21,024 nt of DNA. It comes from an uncultured Flavobacterium sp. (GTDB lineage: Bacteria; Bacteroidota; Bacteroidia; Flavobacteriales; Flavobacteriaceae). The notes beneath the pieces were generated by a model that was not told the origin of the DNA, searched no databases, and was given only the letters and a program-made list of their open reading frames with translations. The translations under genes were made by a program, and so were the position numbers. Positions 14,955-21,024 of the stretch are shown here, one piece after another (the stretch's first letter is position 1; each line of letters opens with the position of its first letter). The stretch spans positions 1-21,024 of the forward strand of contig NZ_CAMLIX010000064.1 of NCBI RefSeq assembly GCF_946479975.1, written 5' to 3'.

Positions 14955-16700
14955 ATGAAATTATTATATACTTACATCATCAAACACAAAATGCTTTTGT
15001 TTTTTGCTTTGATAATGGCTTCTATCAACATCTGTTTCAGTTTATCAGACTCAGTAATTACAGGAAAACTAATGCAGGACTGCGGAGTTGGACTGGCAAA
15101 ATACAAAGGAAACGAAATAGGTTTTATTAAATCTTTATCTTTCTGGCTTGGGCTTTCGCTTGGAGCTGCAATGATTTCCAGAATTACTAAAAACTTTCAG
15201 GATTATTTTACCAACGTTGTAATTCAGCGAACTGGAGCGCAAATGTATACGGACGGAATCAAGAAATCTCTCGATCTTCCTTTTGCAGAATTTGAAGACC
15301 AGCGAAGTGGCGAAACTTTGAGCAAACTGACAAAGGTTAGAATTGATTCTGAGAAATTAATTACACTTTCTATTTCGCTAATCTTTCAAACTATTATCGG
15401 TTTTATTTTCGTCATCGTTTATGTCGCAAGAATCGATTTTAGAATTTCGCTTATATTTTTGGTTACAGCTCCTATTATCGCTGTGATTAGTTTGTATTTA
15501 GGGAAAAAGATCAAAATTGTTTCGAGAAAAATTGTGAATCAGACCAATGCGCTTGCGGGTTCTACAACCGAAAGTTTACGAAATATCGAATTGGTAAAAA
15601 GTCTTGGATTAACGTATCAAGAAGAAAAACGTTTGAATTTAAACACATTCAAAATTCTACAATTAGAATTAGAGAAAATTCGTTTTATTAGAAGTTTGAG
15701 TTTTATTCAAGGAACAACCGTTCATTTTTTAAGAACTTGTGTTGTTTTTGCCTTGTATTATTTCTTGTTCGGAGGAAAAATTATTGTTGGAGATTTATTG
15801 ACAATGGTATTTTTTACTTTCTTTATTTTTGGGCCTTTACAGGAATTAGGGAACTTTATTATTGCTTTGAATGAAACTAAAGTTTCGATGGAGAATTTTA
15901 AAACTTTATTAAGCGCTCCAAAAGAATATCGTCCGAAAACGCCAAAACATATTGGAGCGATTCAGAAATTATTTTTTGAAAATGTTAGCTTTCAACATAA
16001 AACAGCAAAATTTAAGGCGGTTGAAAATATCAATTTTGAAATCAAACAAGGTCAAACCGTTGCTTTTGTTGGTCCGTCGGGATCTGGAAAAACAACTTTG
16101 GTTAAATTGCTCGTTGGATTGTATTCTCCACAAGAAGGACAAGTTCTTTATAATGATATTGATTCTACAGACATTGATTTACTAGACCTTAGAAAACAAT
16201 TAGGTTTTGTAACGCAAGATGCCCAATTATTTTCTGGTACTATTCGTGAAAATTTATTATTCGTTAAACCAAACGCAACTGATGAAGATTTATATGATGC
16301 TCTAAAACGTGCAAGCTGTGATAAACTTTTAAGACGTGCCGAAGACGGTCTAAATACTACAATTGGCGAAGGCGGAATTAAAGTTTCTGGTGGAGAAAAA
16401 CAACGTTTATCTATTGCCAGAGCAATTTTAAGAAATCCGAATTTATTGATTTTTGATGAAGCAACTTCGGCTTTAGATTCTATCACCGAAGAAGAAATCA
16501 ACACAACTATCAGAAATATTTCAGACAAAAACCGAATCACCGTTCTAATTGCTCACCGTCTTTCAACTGTAATGCATGCTGATAGAATATTTGTGTTAGA
16601 ACAGGGTAAAATCATCGAACAAGGTAAACACGAAGATTTAATTGTAGAGAAAGGTTTGTATTATGCTATGTGGCGCCAGCAAATTGGGGAGAGAAAATAG
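14955..16700 (+). CDS. ABC exporter half-transporter (fused permease and ATPase)
   Basis: This 581-residue protein has the type IV exporter layout: six membrane helices in about residues 1-310, then a nucleotide-binding domain. It should act as a homodimer in the inner membrane. Key ATPase elements are all intact. Walker A is GPSGSGKTT from G373, the signature is VSGGEKQR (477-484), Walker B is LLIFDEATSALD with D501 and E502, and the switch His is H534 in IAHRLST. MsbA-like lipid flippases and drug or peptide exporters share this layout. No peptidase or other accessory domain is present, so the substrate cannot be told. It is a lone gene, divergent from one lipoprotein paralog and convergent with another. 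The 8-bp tandem repeat starts eight bases after the stop. Confidence 0.92.
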   Translation: MKLLYTYIIKHKMLLFFALIMASINICFSLSDSVITGKLMQDCGVGLAKYKGNEIGFIKSLSFWLGLSLGAAMISRITKNFQDYFTNVVIQRTGAQMYTDGIKKSLDLPFAEFEDQRSGETLSKLTKVRIDSEKLITLSISLIFQTIIGFIFVIVYVARIDFRISLIFLVTAPIIAVISLYLGKKIKIVSRKIVNQTNALAGSTTESLRNIELVKSLGLTYQEEKRLNLNTFKILQLELEKIRFIRSLSFIQGTTVHFLRTCVVFALYYFLFGGKIIVGDLLTMVFFTFFIFGPLQELGNFIIALNETKVSMENFKTLLSAPKEYRPKTPKHIGAIQKLFFENVSFQHKTAKFKAVENINFEIKQGQTVAFVGPSGSGKTTLVKLLVGLYSPQEGQVLYNDIDSTDIDLLDLRKQLGFVTQDAQLFSGTIRENLLFVKPNATDEDLYDALKRASCDKLLRRAEDGLNTTIGEGGIKVSGGEKQRLSIARAILRNPNLLIFDEATSALDSITEEEINTTIRNISDKNRITVLIAHRLSTVMHADRIFVLEQGKIIEQGKHEDLIVEKGLYYAMWRQQIGERK

Positions 16701-16708
16701 TTTTTATT

Positions 16709-16748
16709 TAAGTTACTAAGATGCTAAGGTTCTAAGTTGCTAAGTTTT
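16709..16748 (+). repeat. 8-bp tandem repeat after the ABC transporter stop
   Basis: Five consecutive octamers follow the pattern TAAGNTNC, beginning with TAAGTTAC and ending with TAAGTTTT. The period is exact from 16709 to 16748. A second array of the same family follows alaS on the - strand (18069-18031), also ending in TAAGTTTT. Confidence 0.8.
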
Positions 16749-16760
16749 ATTTTGAATTGC

Positions 16761-16876
16761 CTCCAGCTTTAGCTGGAGATTAAAAAGTTTTATACAAAAG
16801 GGCTTTAGCCAAACTGTTATGTTTGGCTAAAGCCCTTTCTCGTATAGTAGAATTGTTTCATCCAGCTAAAGCTGGA
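16761..16876. repeat. Nested palindromes with GCTTTAGC cores
   Basis: Outer arms CTCCAGCTTTAGCTGGAG (16761-16778) and TCCAGCTAAAGCTGGA (16861-16876) are complementary to each other, and each is itself palindromic or nearly so. Between them the perfect 18-bp arms AAAGGGCTTTAGCCAAAC (16797-16814) and their complement (16821-16838) enclose a six-base loop, extended by TATAC/GTATA. The same GCTTTAGC core appears in both levels. This is a REP-like structure that would fold into a cruciform or a long RNA hairpin. It may end transcription from the transporter gene. Confidence 0.8.
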
Positions 16877-16894
16877 CGCTATAAATCGTATTAT

Positions 16895-16995
16895 TTGTCA
16901 TTTAGACGAAGGAGAAATCTGCACAAATAACTCGATAACAAAAGTCAAAACTTTGTAGAGCTTCTTACGGAGATTTCTCCTTCGTCGAAATGACA
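16895..16995. repeat. 105-bp inverted-repeat element family, copy 2
   Basis: The arms at 16895-16920 and 16971-16995 are complementary in 24 of 25 positions and share the GACGAAGGAGAAATCT core with copy 1 (2066-2170). The spacer also resembles the spacer of copy 1 when read on the opposite strand (ACAAAG, TTGAC and TTTGTT blocks), so the two copies are in opposite orientation and homologous throughout. Confidence 0.85.
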
Positions 16996-17020
16996 TAAAT
17001 TGAGAAATATTATAAAACCA

Positions 17021-17054
17021 AAAACCCGACAGATTTTAAAATCTGTCGGGTTTT
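17021..17054. terminator. Bidirectional terminator, perfect 34-bp palindrome
   Basis: The half-site AAAACCCGACAGATTTT (17021-17037) is followed directly by its exact reverse complement. It sits 20 bases beyond the stop of lipoprotein paralog C and faces the convergent ABC gene. G+C-rich stems ending in Ts on both strands can stop both transcripts. It is a close sequence relative of the palindrome at 17989-18020. Confidence 0.85.
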
Positions 17055-17074
17055 CAAATTAATATAATTAATTT

Positions 17075-17875
17075 TTAGTAAGTATATTCTATCACCCCAC
17101 TAGAAGTTACTTTAGTAGGATATCCGTTAACATTATAAATATAATTCGTTTTAGTAGTATCTGTATTTAAATAAGAACCATTAGGAAGAACAGATGATAT
17201 AGTAGTTTTAATAACATTATTTACAAATACGTCTTTCATTAATAAATCAAATCCTAAAACATTTTTAAAAGGATTGTTATTTGTGTCATATTCATATTTA
17301 TATTCGTCCACTCTTGTTTCTGCGTAATGTAAACCTGATAGCAAACTAAGTTCAGACACTTTTTTTATCAAATTTCCATTATCAAAAGAAAGCACTACAG
17401 TTTCTAACTCTCTTTCATTTTTATTTTCTTCAGAACTTAAATCTGTGTAATAAGATTTTACTACAGCATTTCCATCAGCATTAAATGTGTAAACACTTCG
17501 TTCTTTATAATCTCCATTTGGAAATTGATCCGAAAATCTTTTAGCAAAATTTGTTGAAGCTAATTTACCATTACTATAACTATAGGAGTATTCAGTAAGT
17601 TTTACTTTTTTTCCTCCAGTAGTATTATACTTAATTTCTTTAGTTATAAAATTGCCTTCATAAGTATAATCTGTTCTTTCATTTTTACCAACTATACTAA
17701 CAATTTTATTGTTATTGTAATTAATTGTAAATTCTGAACTTCCAACTGAGTTTGTATACTTTATTGTTTTAGGTAAAATTACTTTTGACTTGTCTTTTAC
17801 TTCCACCACGTCATTAGCACATGATGTTAAAAACGCTGCAGAAACTGCTAAAAAATAAAATAAATTCTTTTTCAT
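17075..17875 (-). CDS. Secreted lipoprotein, paralog C of a three-member family
   Basis: This protein has 266 residues. The signal peptide MKKNLFYFLAVSAAFLTSC has lipidated C19. VILPK follows the linker as in paralog A, while the DQFPNGDYKERSVYTF segment matches paralog B. Strand repeats (YTYEGNFITKE, YSYSNGKLAST) precede the signature YDTNNNPFKNVLGFDLL (about 196-212) and a C-terminus YNVNGYPTK...IEYTY. The last 14 bases of the gene including the stop region differ from paralog B by little. The gene lies downstream of alaS but is separated from it by the 17989-18020 terminator, so it is probably transcribed on its own. A weak -7 box (TATCTTTC) lies about 25 bases upstream of the start. Function is unknown. 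Confidence 0.85.
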   Translation of the reverse strand: MKKNLFYFLAVSAAFLTSCANDVVEVKDKSKVILPKTIKYTNSVGSSEFTINYNNNKIVSIVGKNERTDYTYEGNFITKEIKYNTTGGKKVKLTEYSYSYSNGKLASTNFAKRFSDQFPNGDYKERSVYTFNADGNAVVKSYYTDLSSEENKNERELETVVLSFDNGNLIKKVSELSLLSGLHYAETRVDEYKYEYDTNNNPFKNVLGFDLLMKDVFVNNVIKTTISSVLPNGSYLNTDTTKTNYIYNVNGYPTKVTSSGVIEYTY

Positions 17876-17988
17876 GATAATATGGTTTTTAAATTAACTT
17901 GAAAGATAAAGCCTTCAAATAAAAATTAAACCCTGAAAAAGCCATAATTATAACACTTAAGGACTTTTTTAAAATCCTTATAAAAACA

Positions 17989-18020
17989 AAACCCGACAGG
18001 TTTTAAAACCTGTCGGGTTT
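17989..18020. terminator. alaS terminator, perfect 32-bp palindrome
   Basis: AAACCCGACAGGTTTT (17989-18004) is followed by its exact reverse complement. On the - strand it continues with TGTTTTTA, giving a usable T-run about 47 bases past the alaS stop. The stem is the same as at 17021-17054 except for one base pair and the ends. Confidence 0.85.
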
Positions 18021-18030
18021 ATAATGATAA

Positions 18031-18069
18031 AAAACTTAAAGACTAAGCTTCTTAGTATCTTAGAATCTA
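18031..18069 (-). repeat. 8-bp tandem repeat at the alaS stop
   Basis: Read on the - strand from the TAG stop, units TAAGATAC, TAAGAAGC, TTAGTCTT and TAAGTTTT follow with a strict 8-base period, preceded by TAGATTC, which contains the stop codon itself. Same family and same position relative to a stop codon as the array at 16709-16748. Confidence 0.7.
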
Positions 18070-20703
18070 TTTAACAAACTCAATCGCTTTAACCAAAGCC
18101 TCAGCAATTCCGTTAGGGTTTTTACCTTTTCCAGATGCGAAGAAAGGTTGTCCTCCTCCGTTTCCTTCTATATATTTTCCTAATTCTTTAATAACAGCAT
18201 TTGCATTTAAGCTTTTGCTTGCTACTAATTCTTTAGCGATATAACAGTGAATATTTGGCTGACCGTCTTCTACAGAAGCTAAAAACACAAACGAATTTGG
18301 TTTTGAAGTTCCTAACGCAGCAGCTAAATCTTTAGTCGAAGCCATGCTTAAATCTACTTGTTTTGCAAGGAAATTAACACCGTTTACTTCTTGGAAATCT
18401 TTCTCTAATTCCGTTTTTAATGCACCTACTTTTTCTTTCAATAATTGCTCAACTTGTTTTTTAAGTTTTGCATTATCATCTTGAAGCGACGCAACAGATT
18501 TTAAAATATCCTGCGGATTTTTTAATGTTTCTTTTATCTCTGCCAAAGTATTTTCCTGGTTTAGATAGAAGTTTTTCACTGCATCTCCTGTAATTGCTTC
18601 GATACGACGAATTCCCGCCGCAACCGCACCTTCAGAAATAATTTTGAAATGCCAGATTTCAGCTGTGTTATTCACGTGAATACCTCCACATAATTCTTTA
18701 CTTTCTCCAAATTCAATCATACGAACATTATCTCCGTATTTTTCACCAAATAAAGCCATTGCGCCTTTATCTAATGCTTCCTGAATTGGAATATTTCTGT
18801 GTTCAACCAATTGTAATTGTGCTTCAATCTGCGCGTTTACAGAAGCTTCCACTTTTTTAATTTCTTCATCAGAAACTTTGCTGAAATGCGAAAAGTCAAA
18901 ACGTAAATAATTCGGATTTACCAATGAACCTTTTTGCTCTACGTGCGTTCCTAAAATGCTTCTTAAAGCCAAATGCATCAAGTGCGTAGCCGAGTGATTT
19001 TTTGATGTTGATGTTCTTAAATCTGTATTTACTTTTGCTACAAAACCTGCTTCTATATTTTCTGGAAGCTGTTTTGCAAAATGCAGAATCAAATTGTTTT
19101 CTTTCTTAGTATCGATAATTTCGATGGTTTCATTTGCAGAAACGAGCGTTCCTTTATCTCCAACTTGTCCTCCTCCTTCTGGATAAAAAGGCGTGTTATC
19201 TAAAACGATTTGGTACAAAATACCATCTTTTTTAGAATCTACTTTTCTGATACGAGTAATTTTTACTTCGTTTTCTGTTTTATCATAACCTACAAATGTT
19301 TCCACATTTCCAGGAATCAAAACGTTCCAATCTTCTGTTGAAACTTCTGAAGCGGCACGAGAACGAGTTTTTTGTTTTTGCAATTCAACTTCAAATTCTT
19401 CTTCATTATAAGAGAATCCTTTTTCTTTAAGAATTAAAGCCGTCAAATCTTTTGGAAAACCAAATGTATCGTACAATTCAAAAACCTTAGCTCCAGAAAC
19501 TTCATTTCCAGATGTCTCATTCACAACATTTTCTAACAATTGCAATCCTTGATCCAGAGTTCTTAAGAAAGAAGCTTCTTCTTCACGAATTACATTGGTA
19601 ACCAATTGTTGCTGCGATTTTATCTCCGGGAAAAATTCTCCCATTTGATCTGCTAAAACTTCAACCAATTTATTGATGAATGGTTCTTTTGTGTTTAAGA
19701 ATGTAAAGCCGTAACGAATTGCACGACGCAAAATTCTACGAATTACATAACCTGCACCTGTATTCGATGGCAATTGTCCGTCTGCAATCGCAAAGGCAAC
19801 AGCACGAACGTGATCTACAATTACACGAATTGCGATATTGGTTTTATTTTGCTCCTCGCTGATGTTTTTAACTTCATCAGACGTATATTTTAAACCTGTA
19901 ATTTGTTCTACTTTTTCGATAAGCGGAGTAAAAACATCGGTATCGTAATTTGATGTTTTTCCTTGCAAAGCCATACACAAACGCTCAAATCCCATTCCGG
20001 TATCTACGTGCTGCGCAGGAAGTTTTTCAAGAGAACCATCAGCTTTACGGTTGAATTCCATGAATACATTATTCCAGATTTCAACTACTTGCGGGTGGTC
20101 ATTGTTTACAAGACTTTTTCCGGTAACCAATGCTTTTTCAGCTTCCGGACGTAAATCCACGTGAATTTCAGAACAAGGTCCGCATGGTCCCTGATCTCCC
20201 ATTTCCCAGAAATTGTCTTTTTTATTTCCAAGAATAATTCGGTCTTCATCAATTAGAGTTTTCCAAATGTCCCAAGCTTCTTGATCAAAAGGAACGTTAT
20301 CTTCTTTACTTCCTTCAAAAACAGAAACATAAAGATTTTCTTTTGGAATTTTATAAACTTCTGTCAATAATTGCCAAGCCCAATTGATTGCTTCTTTTTT
20401 GAAATAATCTCCAAAAGACCAGTTTCCTAACATTTCAAACATTGTATGATGGTAAGTGTCAAAACCTACATCTTCAAGATCGTTATGTTTTCCTGAAACA
20501 CGAAGACATTTTTGCGTATCGGCTATTCTTTTACTTTTTGGAGTTCCGTTTCCTAAGAAATATTCTTTAAACTGGGCCATTCCCGAGTTATTGAACATAA
20601 GAGTTGGATCGTCTTTAAGTACGATTGGAGCAGATGGAACTATTAAGTGTCCGTTGCTTTTAAAAAAGTCTAAAAATTGTTTACGTACGTCTTGTGATTT
20701 CAT
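18067..20703 (-). CDS. alaS: Alanine--tRNA ligase
   Basis: This enzyme attaches alanine to tRNA-Ala in the cytosol. At 878 residues it is full length for a bacterial AlaRS. The class II catalytic domain occupies about 1-250, starting [19 protein letters not shown], with [10 protein letters not shown] and [11 protein letters not shown] blocks. The editing domain has the zinc-type motifs HSATH (H570, H574) and CGGIH (C672, H676) that clear mischarged Ser and Gly. A coiled-coil segment lies at about 725-760, and the C-terminal C-Ala domain has the [12 protein letters not shown] loop. Everything essential is intact. It is divergent from an M23 peptidase gene, has a promoter-like sequence at 20972-21002 and ends with an 8-bp repeat array and a strong palindromic terminator. 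Confidence 0.98.
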   Translation of the reverse strand: MKSQDVRKQFLDFFKSNGHLIVPSAPIVLKDDPTLMFNNSGMAQFKEYFLGNGTPKSKRIADTQKCLRVSGKHNDLEDVGFDTYHHTMFEMLGNWSFGDYFKKEAINWAWQLLTEVYKIPKENLYVSVFEGSKEDNVPFDQEAWDIWKTLIDEDRIILGNKKDNFWEMGDQGPCGPCSEIHVDLRPEAEKALVTGKSLVNNDHPQVVEIWNNVFMEFNRKADGSLEKLPAQHVDTGMGFERLCMALQGKTSNYDTDVFTPLIEKVEQITGLKYTSDEVKNISEEQNKTNIAIRVIVDHVRAVAFAIADGQLPSNTGAGYVIRRILRRAIRYGFTFLNTKEPFINKLVEVLADQMGEFFPEIKSQQQLVTNVIREEEASFLRTLDQGLQLLENVVNETSGNEVSGAKVFELYDTFGFPKDLTALILKEKGFSYNEEEFEVELQKQKTRSRAASEVSTEDWNVLIPGNVETFVGYDKTENEVKITRIRKVDSKKDGILYQIVLDNTPFYPEGGGQVGDKGTLVSANETIEIIDTKKENNLILHFAKQLPENIEAGFVAKVNTDLRTSTSKNHSATHLMHLALRSILGTHVEQKGSLVNPNYLRFDFSHFSKVSDEEIKKVEASVNAQIEAQLQLVEHRNIPIQEALDKGAMALFGEKYGDNVRMIEFGESKELCGGIHVNNTAEIWHFKIISEGAVAAGIRRIEAITGDAVKNFYLNQENTLAEIKETLKNPQDILKSVASLQDDNAKLKKQVEQLLKEKVGALKTELEKDFQEVNGVNFLAKQVDLSMASTKDLAAALGTSKPNSFVFLASVEDGQPNIHCYIAKELVASKSLNANAVIKELGKYIEGNGGGQPFFASGKGKNPNGIAEALVKAIEFVK

Positions 20704-20917
20704 ATTTGAATTAGAAAAATGTATCTGTTTAATGTGTAAATTTATTCTGTCAATTTGAAAATTAGCTACTTAGATAATTTAGTTCATTTGATAATGCATT
20801 CATTTTAAAATTCAAATTAAAAAACTTATAATTCAAAACAATAAATTGCCTACTTTGCGCATTATCTAATGATAAAATAGCCCCAATATCTAATCATTAA
20901 TTCTTGCAAAAAAAGCC

Positions 20918-20951
20918 ACGAACAATTGAAACATTTTTCAATATTGTTCGT
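20918..20951 (-). promoter_or_regulatory. Hairpin in the predicted alaS leader, possible attenuator
   Basis: Read on the - strand, ACGAACAA pairs with TTGTTCGT and, beyond a two-base bulge, TTGAAA pairs with TTTCAA around a four-base loop. GGC and then seven Ts follow (20917-20908), so on the alaS strand it looks terminator-like, although G+C is low. If the promoter at 20972-21002 is right, the hairpin begins about 15 bases into the transcript and 215 bases before the alaS start codon. That fits an attenuator, a short RNA or a 5'-end stabiliser; none is proven. Confidence 0.45.
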
Positions 20952-20971
20952 CTAACTTATTTTACAAGGTG

Positions 20972-21002
20972 CAAAAATAGCGTATTTTAAAATATGGCGA
21001 AA
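20972..21002 (-). promoter_or_regulatory. Predicted alaS promoter
   Basis: On the - strand TTTC (21002-20999, one base off TTTG) is followed by exactly 19 bases and TATTTTTG (20979-20972), an exact match to TAnnTTTG. Downstream GCACC is common after Flavobacterium -7 boxes. The -33 part lies within the first codons of the divergent peptidase gene. The implied alaS leader is about 260 bases. A closer but weaker -7-like TAAATTTA also exists near 20735. Confidence 0.5.
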
Positions 21003-21024
21003 GTAAAATATTATTACGACTCAG
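20994..21024 (+). CDS. Start of a probable M23-family metallopeptidase (partial)
   Basis: The ATG at 20994 opens a frame reading MAKVKYYYDS to the window edge. From memory, Flavobacterium genomes place a gene with this N-terminus (cell-wall M23 peptidase, cytoplasmic N-terminus before a membrane helix) divergently next to alaS. Only ten residues are visible, so the family call rests on that resemblance and the location. A TACTTTG at 20851-20857 is a weak -7 candidate. The palindrome TATTTTAAAATA (20983-20994) touches the start codon. Confidence 0.55.
   Translation, partial: MAKVKYYYDS

Noticed and set aside
16148..16540. 130-residue open frame on the - strand inside the ABC ATPase domain
   Set aside because: It lies opposite the Walker and signature region, which fully explains the sequence.
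16709..16748. Possible CRISPR-like array
   Set aside because: Units are 8 bp and contiguous with no spacers, so it is a simple tandem repeat.
20861..20900. TAATGAT and ATCATTA pair between alaS and the peptidase gene
   Set aside because: Seven-base A+T-rich arms are expected by chance in this composition.

Overview
The window is about 21 kb of low-GC DNA that looks like the chromosome of a Flavobacterium-type member of the Bacteroidota. The evidence is the TamL lipoprotein plus giant TamB pair, a GSCFA protein, promoters of the TTG-N19-TAnnTTTG type, many short lipoproteins, and intergenic spaces filled with short palindromic repeats of the kind common in Flavobacterium. No plasmid, phage, CRISPR, tRNA or rRNA feature was seen.

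Layout. Positions 1-50 are probably the tail of a + strand gene. A repeat hairpin and a CRP-like palindrome then precede a long aromatic amino acid hydroxylase (267-2036, +). This converges on a - strand block, listed here in transcription order: GSCFA protein (11610-10651), TamB (10439-5331), TamL (5347-3029, overlapping tamB by 17 bp) and a DUF4230 protein (2845-2216). The TamB/TamL pair is the envelope core of this block. TamL is predicted to be an outer-membrane Omp85 barrel on a lipid anchor, and TamB a periplasm-spanning partner. The overlap suggests coupled translation.

The second half (11.7-17.9 kb) is accessory in character. Three paralogous secreted lipoproteins, all on the - strand (11688-12482, 13959-14741, 17075-17875), alternate with two + strand genes: an astacin-like zinc metalloprotease lipoprotein with a bulb-lectin-like tail (12645-13793) and a complete ABC exporter half-transporter (14955-16700). 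Each of these genes appears to be its own transcription unit. The evidence is divergent or convergent orientation, visible promoters and strong hairpin terminators. The three paralogs share a YD..NN..KN-LGF-LL motif and, in two of them, an identical EYTY C-terminus.

The right end holds alaS (20703-18067, -) and the first codons of a divergent gene that I take to be an M23 peptidase (from 20994, +). The predicted alaS promoter overlaps the start of that gene. A hairpin followed by a T-run on the alaS strand lies just downstream of that promoter.

The most distinctive structure is the repeat landscape. At least seven short repeat families occur: a 105-bp inverted-repeat element in two copies, a perfect 27-bp inverted repeat around 89 bp, an 8-bp tandem repeat following two stop codons, nested GCTTTAGC palindromes, GGTTTT/AAAACC palindromes, 'GCCACGAAG/CACAAAG' units and a 7-bp tandem repeat. 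Two of them have entered coding sequence: one supplies the last residues and stop of the hydroxylase, and one adds residues to the GSCFA protein. No clearly new multi-gene system is evident. The lipoprotein paralog cluster, the repeat invasions and the alaS leader are the best leads.
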